This document shows positions 47,076 through 59,439 of a stretch of 64,000 bases of DNA, one piece after another (positions within the stretch are counted from its first letter, which is position 1; each line of letters opens with the position of its first letter). The notes below the pieces were generated by a model. The model had not been told where the DNA came from. It did not search any database and worked only from the letters and a program-made list of their open reading frames with translations. The stretch is from Arthonia radiata (Eukaryota; Ascomycota; Arthoniomycetes; Arthoniales; Arthoniaceae), in assembly GCA_002989075.1 (NCBI GenBank), contig PSQN01000015.1, positions 620,001 to 684,000 of the forward strand. The letters run 5' to 3'. Both the position numbers and the translations under genes were made by a program.

Positions 47076-47993
47076 AATCTAAGTTATAACTTCTAAAAAT
47101 AGAATGATTTTTATTATATTTAGATACTATATTAGACGTTATACTAGTATTAAAGGTTCTAGCACTTAATATCTAAAATTTATATACTAGAATAAATTTA
47201 AAGATTAAAATCTAAGCTTTATATAAGTATCTTATATTAATTCTAGTATTCTTAGCTAATATATACTACTAAAATATAACTTAGAAAAAAGTTAAGTTTA
47301 TTTAGATGATTAAGATAATTTTAGCTATATTATAATGTATCTAGTAGAATAAAATTAACTTAGCTTATCTATAGAAGATTAAGTTTAGTAATTAGTAGGA
47401 GTATTCTCCATAGTATTTAATACTAGACTAGTAGATCTACATCTAGTTTTATTAGATCCAGTCTTACTAGATCTAGATTTACTAGATATATTAGAATATC
47501 TAGTGTTAGTAGCTAGGTTATTTTACTACTATTATTATCTAGATTAGAACTAGAAACTAATATAGTTAATTAATCTTCTAGACTTTATTCTTCTAGACCC
47601 TCTTCTATATTATCTTCTAGGTTAGAAGTAGGCTTAAGAAGCCTAGTTTTTTAGATATAGTATAATACTTATACTATTCTTAGCTATTTAGTTTCTCTTT
47701 TTAGTAACTATATCTAAGCCTTAAAAGAATTCAGATTCTATAGAAGGTAAAGTAGCTAGTATAGCTAGATATATTAATACTAAGTAGGCTAGAATAGGAT
47801 ATTTTATTTTATTTAGTTACTAGTATTCTAGAGGATTGCTCTATATTATAATTAGTATTAGATCTAGATTAGATCTAGATTATATTAAATAAGATTACTA
47901 ATTTTGGTATCTTAGAGCTTTAAAAATAATTAATATATTTAATTTTATTATTGTTCTCTTTATTACTATCATTACTATTATTACTACTGATAT

Positions 47994-48089
47994 TATCTAG
48001 ATAAGATCTAGTAATACTAGTAGTATCTAGATAAGATCTAGTAATACTAGTAGTATCTAGATAAGATCTAGTAATACTAGTAGTATCTA
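47994..48089. repeat. 30-bp tandem repeat, about 3.2 identical copies
   Basis: The 30-base unit begins ATAAGATCTAGTAATACTAG and ends TAGTATCTAG. Units at 48001-48030 and 48031-48060 are identical and the third differs only at its last base. A partial unit precedes them. Identity this high in decayed DNA implies recent amplification. The unit contains a near-palindrome, CTAGTAATACTAG. Confidence 0.9.
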
Positions 48090-48851
48090 CTATCTAGGTA
48101 TTCTATTAGATCTATTAATATAATTACTAGATTCAACTTGAAAGTTCTTTATACTAGATAAATAATTAGGTCTTATATTTAAATTAGATATATCTAGTAA
48201 CTTATATATTATATTTAGTAATAAACTTATTTTTAATTATTTTAATCTTATTATCTTTATAGTCTAGATAATTAAATACATTTAATTTATATCTAGGATC
48301 TAGTATCCTTATAAATAGTAGTTTTTCTTTCTTTAAATCAATATTCTAATACTTTATTAGCTTTTTAAGGCTAGACTCTAGTACTATTTTAATAATAAAG
48401 CTGTTATTATTATTTTTAGTATCTCTTAGTTCTTTTTTAAATATAATCTAGTATAGTAGACTATAAAATGAGGTAGAATAGCTACTACCTCATAGCTTTA
48501 TTATTACTCTTTTAAATATCTTTAGTATTTCTACTATATTGGCTAGAATATTAAATTCTATAGGGTACTAATATAGTAAGTTTATAAGCTAAAATCCTTA
48601 GTAATTAGGTTTCTTATAGAACTTTTTAAATCAATAAAGAACACTAGTATCTTAATATTTAAATTCTATCTAGTTTTATTATCTAGATATAAGATAGACT
48701 TACTTATATCTAGATTTTTAGCTCATTTTTCTAAGTTTTATTTTAGTTAGAAACTATGTTAATTTTTATTAATTAATTTCTAAACTTTAGCTAGTAGTAG
48801 CTTATAATTAGTAGTAGAAGTAACTTCTAAATTTATATTAGTTTAGTTTAT

Positions 48852-49149
48852 AATCTATAATAAAAATATAATAACCTTTTCTATATAGCTAGAGCTAAAT
48901 TATTCTTTAAAGGGGTAATTGCTGGAGGTAATATCTTAAAGATTTTAAGGTTTTCTAAAGATAGCTCGGCTCGTAGAGCAAATTCTATAAATTAAAGAAT
49001 GTTAGTTTATATAAAAATTAAATATATATCTTTTATAATTAATATAATAAAGATATACTTAATTTTATAGATACATTATTTTAAAAATAAGTTTAAATTC
49101 TATTAAAAGCTAAAAAATAATTGCTAAGCTAATAGAGCTACGTAAAACT
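48852..49149 (+). repeat. Dispersed ~300-bp repeat, copy 2
   Basis: It matches 45394-45696 from its first ATCTATAATAAAAA bases to the GAGCTACGTA segment. It is followed directly by copy 3, giving a near-tandem pair. Confidence 0.75.
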
Positions 49150-49370
49150 AGCTAGAGCTAAAATATTCTTTAAAGAGATAATTACTACTAAATAGTTTAG
49201 TAATTCTATATAGTTTTTCCTATATTATATATAAACGTAGGCAAACCTTATAAATTAAAGAGTATTAGCTTATGTATAATTTAAATATATATCTTTTATA
49301 TTTATTACAATAAAGATATACTTAATTTTATAGTTATATTGCTTTCAAAACAAGTTTTTCTATCAATATA
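49150..49370 (+). repeat. Dispersed ~300-bp repeat, copy 3, partial
   Basis: It starts at a shared GCTAGAGCTAAA and shares ATTCTTTAAAG, the CTTATAAATTAAAGA segment and the AAAGATATACTTAATTTTAT segment with copies 1 and 2, but has a divergent middle and no clear 3' part. Confidence 0.65.
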
Positions 49371-52300
49371 TTTTTATTATTATAGTAATAGACAGCTAAA
49401 GCTAAGTTACATATATATAGTCTATATATCTAACTTTATACTATAATTTCTTCTCTACTATCGATAGTATAATTTCTAAAATAATTATCTACTATATACC
49501 CTTTTTAAGTTAATACTCTTATATGCGCCTATAAAGCCTATTATTAAGGAAATAGACTAAGTTTAAGTCTTTTAGGCTTACTACTACTAATCTATTTACT
49601 ACTTCTACTAAAAGTATACTATTATTAAGTCTATATTTATTACTACTACTACTTAGCTAGCTATATATCTTCTACTTCTTTAAGTATTATATATAGCCGC
49701 CGGTACTTAGCTCTAGCCTGTTATTCAGTCTAAACTTATTTCTTTGCTTATTTAAGGTTATACTATATATATAAAGGCGTATTATATTTAAAGAGAGCTT
49801 AGTAAGTAAATTACTAACTTAACGCTATATACCCTCTTCTTTCTTATAAGATACTAGTAATACTAAAACTATATTAGAAAATTAAGAAAAGTAAGTTCTA
49901 TAACTAGAGAGAGCTAGCTAAGCTACTAATAATATTAAAAATAAATTTAACTATATAAATAGTAAAAATAGAATACTAAACATTAATAATATTTATTTTT
50001 CTATTCTAAGATAAGCTATAATAGCTTTAGTAAGATTATTTATATATTTAAACGCTATATAACTATATATAGTAGTATATTTATTATACTAATACTCTAA
50101 ATAAATAAATTATCTTTATTTATAAGTATACTATACGTAGCCTGCTATATAGTAATAGTTATTATATTCTTTATTATATAAGAATCTCCTATTAATTTTA
50201 TAAAGTATTCTACTAGCTAAATAAGATAAGCAATAAAAAATTTAATAAATATAGAAATCCTACTTACGCTAATTTTAAAAATATCTATTATAATAAAGGT
50301 GTAGTTCTATATTCTTCTTTTAGCTAATTATACTTTAAGCCTTTATATAGTCTTTTATTAAAAACTTAAGTATAGTATAGTACAATGGTATATATAGCTT
50401 AATTCTATAAATTTCTTTAATTAATTTATTACTAGAATACAAGCTTTTTCTTTATATTTATAAAATTTAAAGAAAATTAGCGTGATAGTAACGTTAATTT
50501 CTTTATCTTTTAAATTTAAGGTAAATTTTATTATTATATTAGATTATTACTTCTACTCTTTAATAGTAATTTAGTATTTCTTTAACTTTATTTATATAAT
50601 AGCCTTATAAAGTAAGAGAAGCTATAAATAAAGGTCTTTGACTATTATAATCTATAAATATTATAATAAATAGCGGTACTACTAGTAAAGTACTATTTTT
50701 ACGCTTATACGCCCTATAGCTATAGTAAATAGATTTAGTAAGATAAGACAATAGCTTTATAACTAAAGCTATATAATCTAGATTTTAAAGATTAATACTA
50801 CTATAATAAGCCTATTAATGAGTCTATTACTATAATTATTAATTTTAATGCTATTAAGTATAGCGCTATATTATATAAGATAATTATTTAATATTAAATG
50901 GATAGATATTAGTATATTAAGAAGTTTTATCTTAACTATCTTACTTTATAGTACCTTAGAGGCCCTCTTAAAGGTTAAGATACTATCTAAATAAGGTTTT
51001 AGTATAGTTTTAATAAAGTTTTAGGTTTTTAAACTATCTTAATATAGTATATATATAGTATTAAAACCTTATTAATAGTAATTTATATTTTTAAATTATT
51101 ATATCTATAGTTATAAGAGTAATTAGCTTTTTAGTATATAGTAGTAGTATTGTATTAGCTTTAATATAAATATATATAAACGTTATAATAAAAGAATATA
51201 TTTTAATTTTTCTAGCCGCTAATTATCTAGTATAAGTACTAGTCTCTATTAATATATTAGTAGAAAAATTAGCTATAACTACTATCTTAGACTTTTTCTT
51301 AAAGTAGAAAGTAGCTATACGCTTAGCGTATATCCTTGCTAAAAGTCTTTACTTTTAGCTCTATAGCGCGCTAAAAAGCAAAACGTATATATTATCTAAT
51401 AGCATACGATAGTTATAATATAGTCTTAGCCGTAAGTTATAAATAAGTCTTAAAGATTTTTTTCTTTGAAGCTTAACGCGTCTATCTAATCATTAAAATA
51501 CCTATCTTTACCGCCCTACGCCCGCTATCGGTTGCTTATATACTCTAGATAAAGAGCTAAATACTGCTTATCTATATAGTTTATAGCTCGGTCGATAGTA
51601 TATATATAAATATAGGGTTAGTAGTAAACACTCTACAGCAGTTTAAATACGCTTTTATAATAACTTATATAGTATATATATAAATTTTTAATTCTCCTAT
51701 ATATATATTTATAGACAATACTTAGTCTTATTACTATTTATTAATACTTTTCTTATTAACGCTCTTTTATATTTTATAATTCTATTAAGACTTATTAGAG
51801 TTATCTATCTTAGTAGCTTAACTACTAGCGTAAGTAGCTTACTCTTTTACTATATTATAAGGCTTATAAGCGCTATGCTTATAGCTCTTACCGCAGCAAC
51901 CTCTCTATCTCTTTTTTTATAGCTATACTACTTCTTATAGCTTTTAAAGTTACTTCTCTATTTATACTTTAATCTCTTATAGTATATAAAGAATATTTAT
52001 ATTCTTAATAAGCTTTATAGTAGGTAGACGAGAGTTACTACATAGAGTATTACTATTGCTTTATTATAGAAGAGAAGTAGATAGTAGCGCGTTTAATTTA
52101 GATTGTATATTGCTTAATAACTAAATTGCGTTTATATTGATATTATTTATATAGGCTTTAACCTTACTAATAATATTTAATATATAGTTTACGCCTTCGC
52201 TATTATAGCTAACTACTAGTTAGTTAAGTATACTTATAATATTAAGTATTTTAGTACTATTATATTTAAGGTCTTATTTAGATATTTATCCTTATTAATA

Positions 52301-55300
52301 TATAATTGCCTATTTAAGCTTGGTCTTCTATTATAAAGTTAGCGCTATTTATAAATATATTTATAGCTTATATACTTAGCTATAAAGAGTAAAGAAGTAT
52401 TATTTTAATATAAGAGGCGTCTTATCTTTAGCTATAGGTACAAGAGGTATAGCTAGTACAATAGTAACCTAAATAGTAATTTTACTAGCTATTAGCGCGT
52501 CTAGTATTATACCGTAGCTTTTTAAAGTTAGCTTACATCGCTTTAAAATAAGAAGTTTTTAAACGTATAAAAGTAGTTAGCCTTTATATTTATTAATAAG
52601 CGCTTATAACCTTAATATAAGGTCTTTAAGTATATAAGCATTAATAAGCTTAAATATACTAGTAATATTTATTATAGCTGTATACTTATATATAGCTTAA
52701 GAAGGTAGAGCGAAAAGGTATTATTAAAAGTATTAAGAAGAAAAGCTTTTAATAAGATTAGTATAGTAAGTAGTTACTACGTAGTAATTAAGAAAGGTTA
52801 GTATAAATATATATATATTATTTACTATATACTATTATATACTTTTAAAGATATAAATTGTTATACTATATATTAATAATATATATAATACTTAGTTCTA
52901 CTTACTACTACTTATAACTCTATACTTACTATTCTACTACTAAAAATATATTTATAAACTATAGGCCTTTTATAATTATATACTATATAATATATAAAGA
53001 GATATATCTATAAAGATTGTACTAAGTATAAAATACAATATAGTATAGCTAATTAAATAAAAAAGAAGTATAAAAAGAATTTTAAGTAAGATAATATACT
53101 TAAAAGATAATAGCATTATAATAGCAAAGTCTAGTTTAATAGAGCCTAGTTTAATAAAGAAGCTCTACTTATTAAGTATCTCTTACTCTAATAAAGTAAT
53201 AATAACGCTATTATTCTTATTATTACTAATAATAGCTAATAGGATAAGTAACTTACTATAGTAATTATACTTATAGATACTTACACTAGAACTATAAATA
53301 CCTTTATTAATAGAAAAATTTAAAGCGCTACCGTTACAATATAAGTCGTCGGTATTAGTAGCAGGCATATTTAGAAACTTGTTATTAAGATTTATATTAG
53401 ATTTATATTAGAATTATAGTTAACGTTAATTATAATATAACGGTTATAGTAATAACCTAGCTCAACGTCCTTATATAATAGAAAGTCTTTAATATTAAGT
53501 ATCTTAAGCTTTTTTTTATTATATATAAAATCGAAGAACGTAAGTAAACAATTATAGTTATACTTTATAAGTCTAAAATAGTTTTTATTACGCTTCTAAA
53601 GAAATATAAGTTAGTAATAGATTACAAGTATAATAAAGATATCTAACTTAATTAATAATAGCTATAAGTATATTTATAGCTAACTTATAGCGTAAGAATA
53701 AGATTTCTTAAGATTTAATTTTATTAAAATTAACAACCTTAACTATAAACTTAAAGATATTAGAAAGCTAAGTATAGTTAAAGTCTATATTAATTCGCTA
53801 CTTAAGAAGCTTAAAGTTAGTATATTTTATAACTATATTATCTATATAAAACTTAATATATATATTAACCTAGCTAGTAAAACCTTTAATTAAGCAATTT
53901 TTTTAATTTTTATATAGTATACGTACTTTATATACTATTTTTTAATATTAAGGGGTTATAGCGTAAACCCTTAAATATAGTCTTAATAGAAGTATAAACT
54001 TACTAATTATCAAGACTAAAAAGAAATTAATAATGTACTAGTATAGCTATAAACTTAACTACTTCTTTTTTATCTATATATACTAAATAAAATACGTTCT
54101 TATAGATAAACTATATATCTTTACTATAAAACTTATATAAAGAGAAAATAAAATAATATTCTTACTTATGCTTTTTACTTATCTTAGACTATAGATTTTA
54201 ATTACTATTTTATTCTTTAACTTACTCTTCTTTAATATATTCTTCTTTAACTTACTTGTCTTTAACTTAATTTTAAGTTTAGTAATCTATAGAATCTATT
54301 GTCTGTTATTACTAGTAAACAGCACCGCTTAATATTAGTATTAGCGTTAGTATATTAGCACTTATATTACTATTATAAGGTCTTTTATATATATTTCTCT
54401 TCTAATACTAAACTATAGTTATAACGTTTATAATTAGTTTTATAGTTACCTTGAATAAACGCTATACTTAGCTTATATATTATCTTTTTTAAGCTTTTAA
54501 GATTAATACTACTATTTTTACTTCTAAGACTAAGAGTTAGACTAGCTAAGTGTTTTACTTATCTTAAATATACAATATATAATTTATAATACTAGCTATT
54601 ATAGAGACTAGTTTATAGAAGGCTAGAATTTTACTTAGATAATTAACTAGCTATAAGCTTTAAACTAAGCTTTTATCGAAAAGAAGAACTATTTATTAAC
54701 TTAAGGCTTTTAATCCTTATTAACCTATATTTATAAATATATTTATAGCTTACTATACCTTTAGCAAAGAAGATATATAGTAGTTATCTTTCTTAATTAA
54801 ATTGTTATTAAGCTTATTATTAATATATTAGAGACGCTATAAAGATATATAGCTAAAGCTAGTAGTATTGTTACTAAGCTTATCTTAAAAGCTACGTAAA
54901 ATGTTACTAGCCTTAAACAACTTTATAAAGATACATAGTATAGTAGCTATATCTTTAAGTTATCTATAAGTTTAGAATACATTATACTAATTATTCTAGT
55001 TAAACTGTCTTACTATTATTTTAGTCTGGTACCAGCTTTATACGTAAAGTAGTAGGAAGGAGAGTATAAAAACAAAAGTAAAGTATATTTAAGAGATAAA
55101 TAGTAAGATAGCTACTATAAGAGGTATTACTTAATATACTATATATACTTAGCTAAATGTAGTAAAGATAACTAAACTATAGCGATTGTATTCTATATAT
55201 TCTTTATTTACTTATTAATATTATATTATATCCTTACGCTATTATAATAGTAGTACCTATAAAACGTTTATAACGCTTACTACTACTTCTCTAAAATACT

Positions 55301-56018
55301 ACTAAAGTAATATATTGACTATACTACCTATACTAGTATCTTACGCTTAAAAGCTATATTAATATCTTTATAAAAATAGCGGCGGCGCTACTAAGGCTGT
55401 ACCGGCTCTTTATTATTATCTAGCTCTTTCTTAATAGTTTATTATATTGGCTGCTTATTAGTTTATAGTATCTAAACTTTCTTCTTACTTTTATAAATAG
55501 ATTTACTAGTAATACGTTTCAAGATTGCGCTGGTAATCTTTATCTTTCTATATACAAATAGTAATAGCTGTTACTTAGCCTCTTTATAACTCTTTTTAGT
55601 ATTTTACTTAGTTCTATTAGATAGTATTTATAGCTCTAGGTCTATAAAAGCTGCTACTAAGGGTAAAGCCTAACTTAATAAGGCTAGTAGCTAATTAGAG
55701 TCTCTTAATAGATATTAGTTAAGATTAATATATATAAAAGAAATTTATATATATTAAAGTCTATAACTTAGATAGCGCCTTAGAAGTAGGCCGTAGTACG
55801 CCTTTACCGCTAACTATAAGATTAATATTCTTAAGTAGCTTAATGTTTTACTCTATCTACTACTATATATCGTTAAACTTATACTTAAGTCTTATTAAAT
55901 AATTCTCTTATAAGTTTAATATCGTTATAGTATATATTAGTAGGTTGGTAATATAGCTCTACTTATTAGCTAAGAATTATAAAATAAAATATAGAACTAA
56001 GCTCTAAGTATAGCTATA
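49371..56018. other. Eroded AT-rich region, unclassified
   Basis: About 6.6 kb of RIP-type sequence. The minus strand shows scattered coding-like stretches, for example around 55300-55600 with a Lys/Arg-rich run including ITSAILKRITSKSIYKSKKK, but no motif I can assign. A single open minus-strand frame lies at 53183-53368. No Copia or Gypsy similarity was recognised. It is probably one or more old mobile elements beyond recognition by eye. Confidence 0.45.
53183..53368 (-). pseudogene. Short open frame, unrecognised
   Basis: A 61-codon minus-strand frame that starts MPATNTDDLYCNGSALNF and then becomes Ile/Leu/Ser-rich. Its first 35 or so residues look more protein-like than the surroundings. 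No domain, signal or partner is identifiable. It is likely a fragment of decayed coding sequence rather than a working gene, and chance is not excluded. Confidence 0.2.
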
Positions 56019-56201
56019 TGTTAGAAATTATAGACGCTGAAGTTCTAGTTTAGTCTCAACTTTCATGCACTAGCTTTAAACTCCTGAAGCGGGCTTGGTA
56101 TGCTACGATATCTAATACAGACACAGGTCTTGGCACGCATATATAGTCCAGTTTAAGCTTCGTTTGTAGTTAAATTGTAAGGATCTTATTAACTTCTGAT
56201 A
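56019..56201 (+). repeat. Copia-B 5' LTR
   Basis: Starts TGTTAGAAATTATAG and ends TTCTGATA, the eroded form of a CA end. The end is placed by the primer-binding site that follows immediately. The partner LTR is outside the window, so the boundaries are inferred. Confidence 0.65.
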
Positions 56202-56220
56202 GGTTATAAGCCCGAATTGC
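56202..56220 (+). other. Copia-B primer-binding site (initiator tRNA-Met anticodon-arm type)
   Basis: GGTTATAAGCCC directly follows the LTR and matches 11 of 12 bases of GGTTATGAGCCC, the complement of the initiator tRNA-Met anticodon arm; the one difference is a G-to-A transition as RIP would make. Confidence 0.72.
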
Positions 56221-56619
56221 GTATCTATAGCTTTATTGCAATTGTGCGATTCAATTACAGAAGTTTCTACTAAATTCTAATAAGAATTAAGTATATTCTG
56301 CTATAACAAAGTTGTTTGTATACAGTAACTATTTTAACGCTAGGTGCTGTAGCGCATTAATACAATATTATCAGAATTTAATCTAAAACGCACTGTAATC
56401 CTTTACCGGTATAGCGCAAGCTGTTTACTTATTAAAAAGGAGCCTATCGTTGTTAATTTTGTTAAAATTAGATAAGAATTAACTTTAGAATAATCCCGCA
56501 AACATTAGGGTTAGTACAATATATCGAACCTTAAGTAAGATATTAAGTTTAAAACTCTCAATAGCTCAGAAAACTACTAGTAGTAGCAGCAGGATATAAA
56601 GAATCTTTTAAAAGCTACA

Positions 56620-57340
56620 GAACTCTAAAAGTTTATTATTAGTATTAAGGATAGCTTACGCAATAAGCGCTTACTAAGACCTAATATCGGCGATACCGGT
56701 GCTATTAAGAAAGAGAAGCGGCAGGAAAGAGACGAGTAGAACAATAAGGAGGCAAAGACGTCTTTATATATTCTTAACAACCTTATTAACGCTATTAAGT
56801 AGAACCTAGATAACAATAAATTTAATTATACTATAGATAAGTAGAAGTACTTAAAGAGATATATAAAGACTAGCTATATAGAGACCTATAATACGATTTA
56901 GCAACTACTAGTACTAACGCTGAAGGCTTATAAAGACGTAAAGCAGTATTATATTAAGTTTAAGTTAGTAATAAATAAGATTAATAGATTAAAGGCTAGG
57001 AACAAGCTTAAAATCCTTGGTAACGAAGCTAAAGTCGTTATCTTCTTAAACAATATAAGCGACGTTAAAGAATATAAACAGTAGGTTACTACTAAACGTA
57101 GCTAGTATAACGTACTAAAAGATTTATCGACGATTAATATTTACGATTTGTTTAAAGAGGTAATTAAAGAATTCTAGATCGTTAAGTTGAAGAAGGTGAG
57201 TACTACGGATGCCGCCGGCCTAGCTACCGATGCTAAGAAGAACGATAAGAAGAAGTCTAGTGGCGGCGGCGGTAGTAGCGGTAGTAGCCGTAGTAATAGT
57301 AAAAGAAAGAAGTATAACGTATACTAGATAAAGAGAATGC
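56620..57340 (+). pseudogene. Copia-B gag
   Basis: The gag core lies about 56880-57190 (ALKAYKDVKQYY-like and KINRLKARNKLKILG segments), typical of Copia gag. It ends in a Gly/Ser-rich linker (57255-57300, GGGGSSGSSRSNS) and a basic stretch where a zinc knuckle would be expected near 57310-57360. It is not intact. Confidence 0.7.
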
Positions 57341-57589
57341 CTGTCGCTATGCTTACTCTAAAGACGCTTCTAAGGGTTGAAAGCTATACAAAAAGGTAAG
57401 TAAGTTTATTAATACCGACCTTAATAAGGACAATACCTTTAAGAAGAGGAGACGTTGTAGTAGCAATACTAGCACAATTACTACGTTTATTGATACTGTC
57501 GACGATATAGTACCGTCTACTGGACCAGGTAAGACACGTAATATGTTCACTAGACAGAATTTTGCTATATACCTTACTACTAGACTTAC

Positions 57590-58905
57590 TACTCGATTAG
57601 ATACAGATTAGCTTACAGACTCTAGGGCATCTAACTATATATACAATAATCTAGGTGCGTTTACCGACCTAGAGCCTTGCTAGGTTGTAGTCTATACTAT
57701 TAAAGATACCGCGAATATAATTAAGCGAGGTATAGTCTATATTAAGACGTAGAAGACTAATAGGGATATTGTCGACTTAAAGCTTATAAACGTACTTTAT
57801 CTCTCTAGTTTGTTCGTTAATTTGCTATTAAGCTATAAATTATCTAAGCATAGCTTTAGCGTGCATACAGAAGAAAATAAGATTGTACGAACGAATAGCA
57901 ACGATAAGCTTGTAGAACTAATTAATACTGGTCGCTACTAGGTCTTAGACCTTATTGACGGTAGTACGGCTTTAAGCGTATCTTCTAAGACGTAGTACGT
58001 ACGCTTTAGGTATATATCCTACAATTACTTGTAGAAGACCGTTAAGCAGGTTACTAGCTTAAATAACAGTATTCTTAAGCTTAATTATAACTACAGCGCT
58101 TATATACAAGGTAAGGCTACTCACTATAACAATAAGGTATCTTAAGATAGATACAATAAGTTCTTAGGTCTTCTATACCTTAACCTTGTTGGTTCTATTA
58201 CGCCGAAGGCGATTGCCGACGACAGTAATACTACCTTAAATATAACAGACGACTGTTGCCGTGCGCAGTACTTTTAAAAGCTTGACAGTAAAATAGGTAA
58301 TACTGTCTTATCTGCGTTCAAGACGTTTAAGATGCTTTATAATAAGTAGTTAAATTAGAAGATTAAGGGCATTAAAATTAATAACGGTACTAAGTTTAGT
58401 TTGCTTTAGAAGTATTGCTTAAGTAAGGATATTTGGGTATATTACTTATCTCTCTATACGCTAGGTAAATACGGAGTCGCGGAGCGAACGAACGGAATTA
58501 TTTATAATATAGCTTGTTTAATGCTTATCGGTAGTAAAGTGCCGCAGAAGTATTAGAATAAAGCCTACAGTACAGCTATCTATATCTTTAACCGTACGGC
58601 TACGGTAGCGCTTAATGGCAAGACGCTATATTAAGCCGTTAATAAGGCTTTATAGAAGAAGCGTGTACCGCTAGATGTCTCTTATTTACGAGCTTTTAGT
58701 TGTACGGTATATATTACTGTCCCTGTTGCTCGCCGTATCCCTAAGAAGTTTAACTCGAGGGCCTATATTAGTAAGATAGTAAGGTACGCTACTAATAGTA
58801 GTAGAACTACTTATTGTATACTCGTTTCAACGTATAGAGGGGTAATAGAGACCTCTTATGTTTAATTCGATAAATTCCGCTTTGAAACGGTTACGGATAT
58901 CCTTA
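57590..58905 (+). pseudogene. Copia-B protease and integrase
   Basis: The protease segment begins near 57612 with a SRASNYIYNN core (the Copia DSGAS neighbourhood) and continues to an LLLSYKLSKHSF segment near 57826-57860. The integrase core lies about 58330-58700, with INNGTKFS, GVAERTNGIIYN, TAIYIFNRTATVALNGKT and LRAFSCTVY-type motifs in the order known for Copia integrases. It then runs to a KFNSRAYISK segment and stops at the Gypsy-B insertion. It is broken many times. Confidence 0.83.
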
Positions 58906-58907
58906 AG

Positions 58908-59357
58908 TATAACGCCGGTTGCTGGGAAAACCGAACTAAGGCTTACTTGCCTTGTGTGCTTATCGACCTTGGTGGTGGGTGTCTTGTGTACTAGAGACTA
59001 AAAGGTAGGAGAGGCGAGATAGATTATAGAAAGTAAGAGGGGCTTAACTAAAGTAGACAGAAGATAAAGCACGTTACTTAAATAAAGTTAAGGAACTTAT
59101 ATTTAAATATTAAGTTAATAGACTAAAGTCTATTCTAAGGTCGGTTATTAGTTTAGCTATATAGTTTAAGGTATAAAGGTATGTTTTCTTATATCTAACG
59201 GTTCTAATACTTCCTTTGTCGCGTAGTTAAAATTCTATTGCGATATAGCGACGTTGCCGATATCGCTATATTAGAGGCGTCGGGTATACTGTATAATGCT
59301 CTAATAAGGCTAGCTGCGCTTAGCCCTATACTAGCCTAATATAGTAAGATCGTAACA
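58908..59357 (-). repeat. Gypsy-B 3' LTR with a different U3 half
   Basis: About 450 bp; in plus orientation TATAACGCCGG to ATCGTAACA. The first ~275 bases match the Gypsy-A LTR closely. The remaining ~170, the U3 end in element orientation, do not. On the minus strand the LTR is preceded by a polypurine tract, which fixes its start. The U3 part contains an inverted GCGATAT/ATATCGC pair near 59238-59265. Confidence 0.8.
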
Positions 59358-59374
59358 CAAGGTCCCCTCTTTAA
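59358..59374 (-). other. Gypsy-B polypurine tract
   Basis: On the minus strand AAAGAGGGGACC lies just upstream of the 3' LTR start. Confidence 0.75.
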
Positions 59375-59439
59375 GGCTAGTCGTCCTTAACAGCCCTAAA
59401 GATATTAAAACCTTGTTATTTTTCTGTAGTAGATCTAAT

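Larger units (their letters stand above)
45697..48851. other. Eroded region between dispersed repeat copies 1 and 2
   Basis: It contains the direct-repeat block at 45749-46090, a TA microsatellite at 46623-46645, a possible transposon-end relative at 46990-47075, and a 30-bp tandem array at 47994-48089. The rest is AT-rich sequence with many CTAGAT-type words and no recognisable gene. Confidence 0.5.
56019..58907 (+). mobile_element. Copia-B: second Ty1/Copia family, 5' part, interrupted by Gypsy-B
   Basis: A plus-strand Copia with a short 183-bp 5' LTR (56019-56201), a primer-binding site, a leader of about 400 bases, gag, protease and integrase. The element is cut at 58907 by Gypsy-B, so RT, RNase H and the 3' LTR must lie beyond the window or be lost. 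LTR and protein sequence differ from Copia-A beyond the first ten LTR bases, so this is a separate family. Erosion is moderate. It is broken many times and is older than Gypsy-B. Confidence 0.88.

Noticed and set aside
47994-48089. CRISPR-like array
   Set aside because: The units are directly adjacent with no spacers, and the context is a eukaryotic repeat block.
39329-56018. A Starship, Helitron or Polinton-type large element
   Set aside because: No tyrosine recombinase, Rep/helicase, polymerase B or capsid motif could be recognised; large size and unclassified content alone are not evidence.
56625-57550. Minus-strand open frames opposite Copia-B gag
   Set aside because: They are shadows of the plus-strand gag; composition and motifs support only the plus strand.
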